Source: Planctomycetota bacterium
GTDB lineage: Bacteria > Planctomycetota > UBA1135 > GCA-002686595
DNA: 64,000 nucleotides
Reading direction: 5' to 3'
Assembly: GCA_020638855.1 (NCBI GenBank)
Contig: JACKHT010000005.1
Span: forward strand, 62,001 to 126,000
The notes below the pieces were generated by a model, which saw only the letters and a list, made by a program, of their open reading frames with translations, was not told where the DNA came from and did not search any database. Numbering within the stretch: the stretch's first letter is position 1; every line of letters starts with the position of its first letter. Made by a program: the position numbers and the translations under genes. Below, one piece after another: positions 1-8,699 of this stretch.

Positions 1-2049
1 GGCCCCAAGGGCCGCATCATCAAGTGGAAGCAGTTCACGCTCTCGCCCTTCCAGATCCAATCGGTCGACGCGGTGCGCCAAGGGCACAACGTGCTCGTGG
101 CGGCGCCGACGGGGGCGGGCAAGACGCTGGTCGCGGAGTACGCCATCGAAGATGCGGTCCAGCGCGGCAAACGCTGCATCTACACCTCCCCGATCAAGGC
201 CCTTTCGAGCCAAAAGTACCGCGATTTCAAGGCTGACCCCAACATCGACGTGGGGATCATGACCGGCGACGTGACGCTCAACCCCAACGCCCAGGTTTTG
301 GTCATGACCACCGAAATCCTGCGCAACGCGATCTTTGAGAACACGGGCATGCTGCAGGGCGTCGAGTTCGTGATCTTCGACGAGATCCACTACATGGACG
401 ACCTCGAGCGCGGCACCGTGTGGGAGGAGAGCCTGATCTTCTTGCCGCGCGAAGTGCGCCTGATCTGCCTTTCGGCCACGGTTTCCAACGTTTTGGAGCT
501 GGGCAACTGGTTGACCGAAATCCGCGATCAAGAGACCGTGATCGTGCAGGAAGCCAGCCGCCCGGTGCCTCTTTCGCACTGGGTTTGGACCGAGGAATCG
601 GGCGTTTTCGACCCGAGCAAGCTCAACTTCCAGCGCAAGCGCGCCGAGCAGATCGTCCAGGAACAGAAGAAGCGCAAGTCGTTCAAGCCGCGCGGGCGCC
701 GCGACCGCCGCGGGGGACGCAGCGGGCGCGTGTTTTCTCCGCCGCCCGATCCGACCTCGCTGCTCCTGGAGCTGGCCGAGAAGAACCTCTTGCCGGCGCT
801 CGTGTTTTCGTTCAGCCGCAAGGATTGCGAACGCTTGGCGCGCCGCTGCCAGAAGCTGACCGACTCGTTCCGGCTGCTTTCGCGCGAGGAACAGCGGCGC
901 ATGGAAGACTTGCAAGAGGAATTGATCGAGCTCTTCCAGCTGAATCGCGGCATGCTGCGTGGCGAGATCATGGCCATGGCCCGCGAGGGCGTGGGCTACC
1001 ACCACGCCGGCATGCTGCCCGTGCACAAGGAACTGGTCGAGCGCATGTTCACCCACGGACTGCTCAAGCTCTTGTTCACCACCGAAACCTTTGCCTTGGG
1101 CATCAACATGCCCGCGCGCAGCGTGGTGTTCAACGGGCTCAAGAAGTACGACGGGGTCAACTTTGACTGGTTGCGCACCCGCGACTACATGCAAATGGCG
1201 GGTCGCGCCGGCCGCCAGGGCATCGATGAAAAGGGCTTTGTGTACTGCATCCAAAGCCCCAGCGACCTGATCGAAGCGCCGCTCGAGCGGCTGTTCGCGG
1301 GCAAACCCGAACCGGTCACCAGCCGTTTCCGGCTGTCGTACGCCAGCCTGCTGCACCTGATCGAACACCTCGGACGCGAACGGCTGTTCGAGGCTTGGGA
1401 GAAGTCGTTCCACTACTGGCAGACCCGCGACAAGAACAAAAAAGTCCAGGAACGCCAGCGGCGTCAGCAGCGGCGGCTGGTTGAGAGCCACCTGAGCTTC
1501 CTCGAAGCCATCGGCTACATCGAAAACGACCTGGTCACCCCGCGCGGGCGACTCGCGCGGCAGATCAACGGCTACGAGATCCAAGCCACCGAATTGATCT
1601 TCCACGGCACCCTCGACGCCCTCTCGGCGCGGTCCTTGGCCATGACCGCGGTGGCGCTGATCTTCGAAGAAAGGCGCCGTTTCGGGGCCCCGACCCGCAG
1701 CCGCAACCCCTATCAAGAGGATCAGCGGCTGGTCAGCAACGCCCTGCGCGACGCCTTCCAAAAGGAAGCCCAGTACGGCATCGAGCCCGGCATGAAGCGC
1801 CCCGATTGGGGTCTCACCCCGGCCGTCATGGCCTGGTACGGCGGCGGCACGCTCGAGGACGTGGAGGAAACCACCGAGGCCACCCTCGGGGACGTCTGCC
1901 GGGTCTTCCGCATGGCCATCCAGCTTTTGCGCAACCTGCGGCGGGCGATCGACGATCCCAAGTGGGACCTGTCGGACCGCCTGGAGGAGGCGCTGGTCAC
2001 CATGAACCGCGACGAAATCGACGCCCGGCGCCAGCTCGAGCTCGGCTGA
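1..2049 (+). CDS. Ski2/Mtr4-like superfamily 2 RNA helicase, 5' truncated by the window
   Basis: The reading frame is open from the first base, so the true start lies upstream and about 683 codons are visible. The protein shows a helicase series in order: a Q-like FQIQSV, Walker A APTGAGKT, DEIH box, SAT motif (LSATVSNV), and the late motif QMAGRAGRQG. This order and the DEIH form fit the Ski2/Mtr4/HelY group, ATP-dependent 3'-5' RNA helicases. A basic, Arg/Gly-rich stretch between motifs III and IV (KPRGRRDRRGGRSGR) may bind RNA. The C-terminal 250 residues resemble the helical DSHCT-like tail of the group. The role in bacteria is poorly defined; RNA remodelling is inferred. The initial residues are missing only because the window begins here. 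Confidence 0.85.
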   Translation, partial: GPKGRIIKWKQFTLSPFQIQSVDAVRQGHNVLVAAPTGAGKTLVAEYAIEDAVQRGKRCIYTSPIKALSSQKYRDFKADPNIDVGIMTGDVTLNPNAQVLVMTTEILRNAIFENTGMLQGVEFVIFDEIHYMDDLERGTVWEESLIFLPREVRLICLSATVSNVLELGNWLTEIRDQETVIVQEASRPVPLSHWVWTEESGVFDPSKLNFQRKRAEQIVQEQKKRKSFKPRGRRDRRGGRSGRVFSPPPDPTSLLLELAEKNLLPALVFSFSRKDCERLARRCQKLTDSFRLLSREEQRRMEDLQEELIELFQLNRGMLRGEIMAMAREGVGYHHAGMLPVHKELVERMFTHGLLKLLFTTETFALGINMPARSVVFNGLKKYDGVNFDWLRTRDYMQMAGRAGRQGIDEKGFVYCIQSPSDLIEAPLERLFAGKPEPVTSRFRLSYASLLHLIEHLGRERLFEAWEKSFHYWQTRDKNKKVQERQRRQQRRLVESHLSFLEAIGYIENDLVTPRGRLARQINGYEIQATELIFHGTLDALSARSLAMTAVALIFEERRRFGAPTRSRNPYQEDQRLVSNALRDAFQKEAQYGIEPGMKRPDWGLTPAVMAWYGGGTLEDVEETTEATLGDVCRVFRMAIQLLRNLRRAIDDPKWDLSDRLEEALVTMNRDEIDARRQLELG

Positions 2050-2227
2050 TCCGGCGTTCGAGGTCGACCCACGACGGTTTTCCCGTCTGGAAATACGGTT
2101 ACTGCGGGGCCTGGGCTCGTTAGTCCAAGCTTGAGTCAGGAAAGGGGCCGGACCTTGAACGGCGCCTAACATTCCTTAAACTCAGCGCGCCCTTGGCTGC
2201 CAACCACAGCCGGGGAAGCGCCGATCT

Positions 2228-3088
2228 ATGACCGGGCGGGCTCTGCCTGCCCCCGCACGCCCGATCTTCGACCGTCTCCTCCCCCCTATGCTGCTAGGCT
2301 TCGCCCCCCTCGCCTTCGCATCGTTGCTGGCCCTCCCCGGCCCCGCCCCTGCTGCCGCCCCCTGCGTCGTCCCGGCGACCCCCGTCGTGGCACCCTTGGG
2401 CAAACCGCAACCCCTGCCCATCACCCTCAAAGCCGACGACAAGACCGAACTTTCGGCGGATTACTACGCGCCGATGGGGGTCAAGGACGAGCTGGTCCCC
2501 GGCGTGCTGTTGGTCCACGACCAGGGCCGCACCACCGACGACTTGCGCGATTTGGCCGAAACCCTGGCCTCCAAGGGGTTGGGTGTCCTGCTGCTCGAGT
2601 TGCGCGCCCACGGGGCCAACGCCAAACCCGATTACAACTGGAAGGACTCCGACGAGAAGCAACAGAAGGCCATTTGGGCCTTTGCTTCGAAGGACGTCCA
2701 AGCCGGAGCGGAGTTCTTGGCCGGGCGCAAGGAATTGCACCGCTCGAAGCTGATCGTGATTGGCCACGGCAAGGGCTGCTCGCTTGCGATCGAGCAGGCG
2801 CTCCGCAACCACAACACCCTGGCGACCGTGCTGATCGAGCCCGCCAAGAAAGTCTACGACTTCGATCTCACCAAGAGCCTGACCGAGCTCGACGGCATCC
2901 CCACCCTGCTCGTGTGCGGCAAGGGCGGCAAAAAGGAGATGGCCCAGGTCCAAGAGGCCTGTACCCCCAAAAACGTCGCCGAACCCAGCTGCGAGGTCTC
3001 TTGCCTGAGCTCCCCGGCGGAAAAGGTGCTTGAGGACAAGAAGCTGGCGAAGACCGTCTTCCTGTTCCTGGCCCAGCACATGGAGTAG
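2228..3088 (+). CDS. secreted alpha/beta-hydrolase-fold protein lacking the catalytic serine
   Basis: Product of 286 residues, or 266 if translation starts at the ATG at 2288, which gives a compact signal peptide (MLLGFAPLAFASLLALPGPA) and is perhaps the better start. The mature part resembles dienelactone-hydrolase/lysophospholipase-like folds: a VPGVLLVHDQG strand with oxyanion region, ELRAHG, and the nucleophile elbow LIVIGHGKG. The elbow should read G-x-S-x-G, but the central residue is glycine (GGC codon at 2768-2770), and no convincing Asp or His of the triad follows (CGKGGKKEM). Fold membership is seen; loss of classical hydrolase activity is inferred. It stands alone between the helicase and the radical SAM gene. 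Confidence 0.7.
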   Translation: MTGRALPAPARPIFDRLLPPMLLGFAPLAFASLLALPGPAPAAAPCVVPATPVVAPLGKPQPLPITLKADDKTELSADYYAPMGVKDELVPGVLLVHDQGRTTDDLRDLAETLASKGLGVLLLELRAHGANAKPDYNWKDSDEKQQKAIWAFASKDVQAGAEFLAGRKELHRSKLIVIGHGKGCSLAIEQALRNHNTLATVLIEPAKKVYDFDLTKSLTELDGIPTLLVCGKGGKKEMAQVQEACTPKNVAEPSCEVSCLSSPAEKVLEDKKLAKTVFLFLAQHME

Positions 3089-3112
3089 GCGCCGGAGCCC
3101 GCCGGTGGCGAG

Positions 3113-3163
3113 GGAATATCCCAGACGGAATCCCCCAACGGAATCCCCCAAGGGAATCCCCTC
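3113..3163. repeat. 13-bp GC-rich tandem repeat, about three copies
   Basis: After a small palindrome (GGGAATATCCC), the unit CGGAATCCCCCAA occurs at 3126-3138 and 3139-3151, followed by a degenerate third copy from 3152. It lies in the gap between the hydrolase-fold gene and the radical SAM gene. No gene is visible in the gap. It may be a slippage-derived spacer; function unknown. Confidence 0.8.
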
Positions 3164-3253
3164 AGTGGGGCCCCAAGGGCGCGAATTCGGGAGCCCAAGG
3201 GTCGCCTTTTGGTCCCTTTGCCCACCCAGCGAGAAGGAACGACGCTCGCGGGT

Positions 3254-3259
3254 TAGGAT
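3254..3259 (+). promoter_or_regulatory. -10-like box of the radical SAM gene
   Basis: TAGGAT sits 8 bases before the ATG at 3268. A start point 6-8 bases downstream of this box would put transcription at or next to the ATG, giving a leaderless or nearly leaderless mRNA. No clear Shine-Dalgarno is present. Confidence 0.45.
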
Positions 3260-3267
3260 GGGCGGCC

Positions 3268-4344
3268 ATGGGTTTGGCATCGAACATCAAAGCGCGGGTA
3301 CCGGCTGCTTGGAAGCGCGGGCTGCGCTACCTCGCCGACGCGGTCAACACCGAGTACCACTTCCGCTTCCGGCGGCGAGCGGTGCGCGAACGATTGGAAG
3401 CCCTGCGCCCCCTGCCGCGCGGGTTGCACATCGAGGGCACCAACATTTGCAACGCCGAGTGCGTGTTCTGCGCCTACCCCATGATGGAGCGTCGCAAGAA
3501 GGTGATGCCGCTCGAGGACTTCCGCGCGGTGGTCGACGACTACGTGGCCATGGGTGGTCGGGCGGTTTCGCTGACCCCCATCGTCGGGGACCCGTTTGTC
3601 GACAAATTCCTGTTCGAGCGGCTGGCGGACCTCCACCAGCGCCCAGAAATCCAGCAGATCGGCTTCTACACCAACGCCATCCTGATGGATCGCGCCAAGG
3701 TCGAGCGACTCTTGCCGTACGCCGACAAACTGCACGTACACGTGTCCTGGGGCGGTTTCGATGCCCCCACCTGGAACCGCATCATGGGCGTCAAGAAGTT
3801 CGACGAGGCGCGCGACGCGGTGTTGGGCTTCCTCGAGCTTAAGGAAGCCAGCGGCTCCAAGATCCCGTTCACCCTGGCCTTGCGCTGCCCCGAATCCGCT
3901 TGCCAGGGGCCGCTTTGGAAGACCCTCAAGAGCTACCGCGATCGCGGCTTGGTCGAGATCGCGGGCATGCCCGACTACGACTCGTGGGCGGGCAAGATCC
4001 AACCCGATGCGCTCACGGCGGTGGGACTCGCGCCCCGTTCGATGCCCTACAAGCGCGGCGCCTGCGAACTCCTGTTCACCAAACCGGTGGTGCTGGCCGA
4101 CGGCCGCGTCAATGCCTGCGCCTGCCGCGATGTGGAAGCCGAATTGATCGTGGGCGACGTGCACGAAAAGCCCCTCTCCAAGATCTGGGCGGGCAGCGAG
4201 ATTTCGGCGCTGATCGAACGCCACGAAACGGGTGACTACCCCGACGTGTGCCGGCGCTGCACCTACTTCGTTTCGGTCTACAACTCGCGCAAGGCGCGCA
4301 CCTTCGACGCCGAAGGCAAGCCCTACGGCAATTGGAGCGAGTGA
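3268..4344 (+). CDS. radical SAM protein with SPASM-type C-terminal domain
   Basis: Product of 358 residues. The radical SAM cluster motif is C61-x3-C65-x2-C68 (NICNAECVFC), which binds the 4Fe-4S cluster that cleaves S-adenosylmethionine. The C-terminal region has the look of a SPASM auxiliary-cluster domain: a Cys in GACELLF, the pair NACACRD, and a final CRRC. The N-terminal 50 residues are basic and have no recognised domain. The substrate cannot be told: no precursor peptide, quinone or heme gene is adjacent, and the next gene is convergent with only 7 bases between the stops. Family assignment is firm; substrate unknown. Confidence 0.88.
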   Translation: MGLASNIKARVPAAWKRGLRYLADAVNTEYHFRFRRRAVRERLEALRPLPRGLHIEGTNICNAECVFCAYPMMERRKKVMPLEDFRAVVDDYVAMGGRAVSLTPIVGDPFVDKFLFERLADLHQRPEIQQIGFYTNAILMDRAKVERLLPYADKLHVHVSWGGFDAPTWNRIMGVKKFDEARDAVLGFLELKEASGSKIPFTLALRCPESACQGPLWKTLKSYRDRGLVEIAGMPDYDSWAGKIQPDALTAVGLAPRSMPYKRGACELLFTKPVVLADGRVNACACRDVEAELIVGDVHEKPLSKIWAGSEISALIERHETGDYPDVCRRCTYFVSVYNSRKARTFDAEGKPYGNWSE

Positions 4345-4351
4345 CGGCGCG

Positions 4352-6103
4352 CTACTTTGGATCGGGTCGCTGGAGCTTGCTGATCTGATCGACGGGCAAG
4401 GGTCCAAACTCGGATTGCGTGCCATCGAGCCACGTCACGGTGACCCGTTCGATCGCCGTGGCCAGCCCCGTCCCCAGGTGCACCCTCGGATCGTTTTGGG
4501 CGCAGAACGAGTAAGTCCGTTGGACTTGCCGCAGGATGTGTGCCGTGCCGACTTGGATCTCGAGACGTGCTCCCACGGCCGCTTGGCCATCGGTTTCGCG
4601 TACGTCGAGGAGCGCCCAATGCCCCTTCTTGGGGGCCACGTTGCGCAGGATGCGCAGGGGACCACCGTTGTCGTTGATGACCACGTCCACGTCGCCATCC
4701 CCGTCGAGGTCCCCGAAGGCCGCCCCGCGCGAGACGCTGAGGATCTCGGGGTCGGTTCCCCCGCGCGGCGAGTGTTCCTCGAATTGTCCGCCCGGCAATC
4801 CCCGGAAGACCTGGTCGGGCTCGGCCAACGGTCGTTCTTTCGAGTAGGTCGGAGTCCCCATCGCGACGCGACCATTGGCCACGTACAAGTCGGGCCAACC
4901 GTCTTGATCGAAATCGGCCAAACCCACCCCAAACCCGGTGAAGGCGCGGCTCGAAGCCGCCGTCCCCGAACGCCCCGTGCCGTCCTTGAAGCCCCGCCGG
5001 CCACCCATGTAGAAGGTGTTGGTTTCCCCCGCCAGGTGGGTCACCAAGAGATCCCAAATCCCATCGCGATTGAGGTCCTCCAGGCACACCCCCATGCCCG
5101 CCTCGGCTTGGCCATTGCCGCTCAAAGCACAACCGGCGAGCCGCGCGCGCTCCTCCATTGGGCCGCTAGTCCGTCCCGACCAAAGCTGGTTCGCCATGCC
5201 GTCGTTGGCCACGTAGAAATCGATCCCGGGCATGTCATCCAGTTGGCCCCAAACCAGCCCCAGCCCGTTCCCGAAAATCGTGTGCAACCCCTTGGCGGCG
5301 CTCACGTCTTCAAAGGTCCCGTCGCCACGATTGCGCAGAAGCGTATCGCGCGCCGGACCCGCATAGCGATTGGGATGGCAATAGGTTCGATTGCCGCTGG
5401 CGTCGAGGCATTCGGTTTCATTTGCTGGCGACCATCGCAGGTAGTTGACCACGAACAAATCGAGCCAGCCATCGCCGTCGAAATCGACAAAGCTAGCGGC
5501 CGTGCTCCAATCGCTTAGCCCGGTGGCGCTGGCTTCGGTGACGTTCTCAAAGGTGCCATCGCCCCGATTCCGGTAGAGCACGTTGGGCCCCACGTTGGTC
5601 ACGTAGAGGTCCAAGTCTCCATCGCGGTCGTAGTCGCCCACGGCACAGCCCATGCCAAAGCCTTGGTCGCCGACCCCCGCTTTGGCGGTGACGTCCTCAA
5701 AAGTCCCGTCCCCGTTGCCCGCAAACAAGCGGTTGCCCGGACCCGTGGGCGCTTCCGCCAATAGGTCGCTGCCTTGCAACGCGTACAGATCCAGATCCCC
5801 GTCGCCGTCGTAGTCAAACAATCCCACCCCCGAGCCGGTGACCTCGGGGATCCAGAAACGTTGGGGACCGAAGGTATGGACGAAATCCACCCCGGAGGCC
5901 GCCGCGACTTCTTCAAACCACACCGACGCAACGTCGGAGCTGGGAGTACCCACCGCAGCCGGAGGCGGGGGAGCCTTGGCGGGGTTCGCCTCGCCGGGCA
6001 ACTCCTTCGATCCGCACGCGCCCAGCAAGGCCAGGGCGAAAAGCCCCGGCATCCCTGTCGACCCCCCCGGCCCGAACTCCCGGTGCAACGCTTGCATGCG
6101 CAT
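4352..6103 (-). CDS. FG-GAP/VCBS repeat lipoprotein with ASPIC/UnbV C-terminal domain
   Basis: Product of 583 residues starting at an ATG that overlaps the stop of the upstream TPR gene by one base (TGATG), so translation is probably coupled. The N-terminus has a lipobox (ALLGAC, Cys30), giving a predicted lipid-anchored export product. The body holds repeated calcium-binding-like blades of the form DYDGDGDLDLY, DYDRDGDLDLY, DFDGDGWLDLF and DFDQDGWPDLY, as in integrin-type FG-GAP beta-propellers. The last 80 residues (VTVTWLDGTQSEF) match the ASPIC/UnbV domain. Proteins of this CRTAC1-like class are abundant in Planctomycetes and Acidobacteria and are usually of unknown function. A TTG three bases upstream is a weaker start. 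Confidence 0.88.
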   Translation of the reverse strand: MRMQALHREFGPGGSTGMPGLFALALLGACGSKELPGEANPAKAPPPPAAVGTPSSDVASVWFEEVAAASGVDFVHTFGPQRFWIPEVTGSGVGLFDYDGDGDLDLYALQGSDLLAEAPTGPGNRLFAGNGDGTFEDVTAKAGVGDQGFGMGCAVGDYDRDGDLDLYVTNVGPNVLYRNRGDGTFENVTEASATGLSDWSTAASFVDFDGDGWLDLFVVNYLRWSPANETECLDASGNRTYCHPNRYAGPARDTLLRNRGDGTFEDVSAAKGLHTIFGNGLGLVWGQLDDMPGIDFYVANDGMANQLWSGRTSGPMEERARLAGCALSGNGQAEAGMGVCLEDLNRDGIWDLLVTHLAGETNTFYMGGRRGFKDGTGRSGTAASSRAFTGFGVGLADFDQDGWPDLYVANGRVAMGTPTYSKERPLAEPDQVFRGLPGGQFEEHSPRGGTDPEILSVSRGAAFGDLDGDGDVDVVINDNGGPLRILRNVAPKKGHWALLDVRETDGQAAVGARLEIQVGTAHILRQVQRTYSFCAQNDPRVHLGTGLATAIERVTVTWLDGTQSEFGPLPVDQISKLQRPDPK

Positions 6104-7521
6104 CAAAAGCCCGCCTTGCGCAGGATGTTGTCCATCTTAAGCGTGCGCGGATCCTGGGGCGCCAGAGCCGCCATCGCGCGCTGGCGTTCGCGGGCCAGCG
6201 CGCCTTGCCCATCCTGGAGCAACATGCCGCACTCTTGATAGCGCAAATCGAGGCGTGGGCCGGGCTGGGCAATGCCTTCGCCCAGCATGCGAATGGCCTC
6301 AGCAAGCCCCTGGGTGGGCACCATGACGCGGATGAGGTGGATGTACATCTCTTCCTCGGTCGCACCCAAGTCGATGGCGCGCAGGAACGCGGCAACGGCA
6401 TCGCCCGGTCGTCCTAGCGCCTCCAATACGCGCCCGCGGAGCGAGTAGCCCTTGGCGCTTTGGGGAGCCAACCGAAGCCCCGCCTCGACCGATTCCAAGG
6501 CCGTTTGCAACGCCGCTTGCGCCGCGCTGGCCTGCCCCTTGGCTTGCAGCAAGGGGGCCAGCGACAATTCGCAGGCCGCACGGTTCAGGTGGCTTTCGAA
6601 TTGGTCTGGGCTGAGCGCCAGAGCTTCGTCGACCAAGGGCAAGGCGCGCTCGGGCTGGTTGGTCCCCAAGTACGCGATGGCCAGGTTGTTCAAGCAGGTG
6701 GTGTCCTTGGGGTCCTTGCGGTGCAGGTCTTCGAGCACGGATACCGCCGCTGCGTAGTCCTTTTTCTTGAGCGAGGCTACGGCCTCGCTCAGCCGTGCCG
6801 AACGACTCACCCGGTAGCTCCGCATCTCCACGGTGGACTTGGGGTTGAGCCGTGGCCGGCCTTGCGTGCTGCCCAGGGCCAACAACGGTTGAGCCTCGCT
6901 TTCGCGTCCTTGGCCCAGATAGGCTTGCCCCAAGAGGAAACCGATGTAGGTATCCATCGGAGCCAACTGGTAGGCCTTTTCCAATTGTCGAGCCGCCTGC
7001 ACGCTCTCGTCGCGTGCCAAGGCCAATTCCCCGAGCCCCATGAGGCCGTGCGGCATCTCGGGCAAGTTCCTGGCCACGCGTTCGAAGAGCGGCTGCGCAC
7101 GATCCAGCTGTCCTTGGTCCAGGTACTCGACCGCGAGCAGGTAGACCGCCGGAGAGTAGTCCGGCTGATCGGCAATCAACGCCTCCAGGGTTTGGACTTT
7201 GGCCGGCAGGTCCCCGGCTTCGCCGAACGCGACCGCCAATTGGTAGCGCGACTCAAGGTCCTTCGGATCCAACTCCAAAGCCGCGCGGAAGCAGTCCCGA
7301 GCCGGAATCCACAGGTCATTGGCGGCGTAGGCCAGCCCCAAGGATCGGCGGGCTGTCGCCGAACCCAGGTTGGCTTGGGCATCCGATAGCATGCGCTCGA
7401 CCAGCGCTTGCACATCGGGGTCGGACGAATAATCCGCCGGGGGTTGGGCCAACGGCGGGGGCTTGGGCGAGCAGGCCAAAGCACTGAAGATCAAGGGCAG
7501 GATCAGCAGGTTGGGTTTCAT
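6103..7521 (-). CDS. TPR-repeat lipoprotein
   Basis: Product of 472 residues. I chose the ATG at 7521 because it gives a clean lipoprotein signal (MKPNLLILPLIFSALAC, Cys17), whereas a TTG at 7554 would put eleven residues in front of it. The rest is alpha-helical with about nine tetratricopeptide units, recognisable by repeats such as LGLAYAANDLW, LGQAYLGQGRE and LAIAYLGTNQPERAL. It is the first gene of a two-gene unit with the ASPIC lipoprotein. TPR proteins scaffold other proteins; here a periplasmic or outer-membrane partner role with the propeller protein is inferred from the coupling. Confidence 0.88.
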   Translation of the reverse strand: MKPNLLILPLIFSALACSPKPPPLAQPPADYSSDPDVQALVERMLSDAQANLGSATARRSLGLAYAANDLWIPARDCFRAALELDPKDLESRYQLAVAFGEAGDLPAKVQTLEALIADQPDYSPAVYLLAVEYLDQGQLDRAQPLFERVARNLPEMPHGLMGLGELALARDESVQAARQLEKAYQLAPMDTYIGFLLGQAYLGQGRESEAQPLLALGSTQGRPRLNPKSTVEMRSYRVSRSARLSEAVASLKKKDYAAAVSVLEDLHRKDPKDTTCLNNLAIAYLGTNQPERALPLVDEALALSPDQFESHLNRAACELSLAPLLQAKGQASAAQAALQTALESVEAGLRLAPQSAKGYSLRGRVLEALGRPGDAVAAFLRAIDLGATEEEMYIHLIRVMVPTQGLAEAIRMLGEGIAQPGPRLDLRYQECGMLLQDGQGALARERQRAMAALAPQDPRTLKMDNILRKAGF

Positions 7522-7554
7522 GTGGAGGTGCCCCAGCTTACCCTCCCTTTGCAA

Positions 7555-8409
7555 TCACGCCATCCGCCCGGGTTCGCTGCGCGAGGAAGCGTCCCGTTCC
7601 CAGCGATATTGCCCCAGACGACCGCTCCAGCGCTGGGCCCGCCGGCGGATCCACAACTGCAGCGGGAAGTACACGCACAGCGCGGGCCACAGGCGCAGCG
7701 GCACCCCCCCGGCCTTGTGGGCCAACCCACCCCCACTGGCGCGCTTCTTCGCCCACAGCTCGGGGTGGCGGGCCTCCAGCTCGAGGTTGCCCAGCCGACT
7801 GCGGGTCTTGATGCGGATCAAGTCGGCGAGGCGTTTGGGGGTACGGACTCGCGACGAAGCACCTTCCACCCACTCGATTTCCCCGGGCCCAAAGTGTGCG
7901 CGCACGTAGCCATCGTCGGCGATCAGAGCGGGAAACTCCGCAAAACGCGCGCGCCCAGCTTGGGAGAGCCCATAGAGTCCCGAACCCACAGCACCCGGCC
8001 GCGACCCGTGCAAACCTTGCCAAGCCGCATAGTAAGCGCGCACGATCCAAGAGGCCCCGCGCGTATCCAAGCGGGGCCATGGTTCGGCCGCGATCGCCCC
8101 TCGCTCGAGGGCCCCCACGACCCGATTCATCGAATCCCCCGACACCTCCACGTCCGCGTCGAGGTACACGCGCGGAAAACTTTGGGTCACCTGGTCTGCC
8201 GCGTTCAGCGCCGCCACCTTGCTCGGGGTTTCCAACTCGAGCACACCCACGCGCGGGGCGAAACGCCGGGCGATCGCGGCCGTGTCGTCGGTGCACCCGT
8301 TGCAGGCGACCCAAACCTCGATGTCGTCGCGCAAGCCTGCCAGCAGGCAGCGCAGGTTGACCTCGAGGAGCTCGGCCTCATTGTGGGCGGGTAGGATCAC
8401 GCTCGGCAT
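7555..8409 (-). CDS. family 2 glycosyltransferase
   Basis: Product of 284 residues. The GT-A core is clear: VILPAHNEAELLEVNL at the N-terminus, the ACNGCTDDT nucleotide-sugar loop, KVAALNAAD, and the metal-binding YLDADVE in place of DxD. Such enzymes transfer a sugar from a nucleotide donor to a lipid or saccharide acceptor on the cytoplasmic face. The C-terminal third is basic (KRLADLIRIKTRSRLG) and has a hydrophobic segment that may touch the membrane. The start is supported by a TAGGAT box six bases before the ATG. Acceptor and donor cannot be read from the sequence. Confidence 0.85.
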   Translation of the reverse strand: MPSVILPAHNEAELLEVNLRCLLAGLRDDIEVWVACNGCTDDTAAIARRFAPRVGVLELETPSKVAALNAADQVTQSFPRVYLDADVEVSGDSMNRVVGALERGAIAAEPWPRLDTRGASWIVRAYYAAWQGLHGSRPGAVGSGLYGLSQAGRARFAEFPALIADDGYVRAHFGPGEIEWVEGASSRVRTPKRLADLIRIKTRSRLGNLELEARHPELWAKKRASGGGLAHKAGGVPLRLWPALCVYFPLQLWIRRRAQRWSGRLGQYRWERDASSRSEPGRMA

Positions 8410-8699
8410 GGGTGGATCCTAGCCCGACGGGCGCTTTGGAACCGGCTCTGGCGCAGCCGAATTTTGTGCTTCGCCGCCGTTTGGGAAGGCGGGTACCCCT
8501 GGCTCGGTTCGCTTGGGCGGGCGTTGGGTTCCCGCCACGGCGAGTCCCCCTGCAGCAGGAAATGGTCAGGCGCCCTGCTCCTAGCCAACCCCGGGACCCC
8601 CCTCGGCACGCTTCGACGGTCCGGGGCCCAGAGGCAAGAGTTTCCCTTGGATTGTGCAACCCGCGCCTGTTCCAATCGGTCTTTGAGGGGAGACTGACT
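8410..8699. promoter_or_regulatory. divergent intergenic region; -10-like box for the glycosyltransferase at 8416-8421
   Basis: The 290-base gap separates two divergent genes. On the minus strand TAGGAT (8416-8421) lies exactly six bases before the glycosyltransferase ATG, a leaderless-type arrangement. On the plus strand a GAGGGGAG stretch about 10 bases before the GTG at 8700 is a good ribosome-binding site for recQ. I see no gene in the gap; open frames through it lack family signals. Confidence 0.5.
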
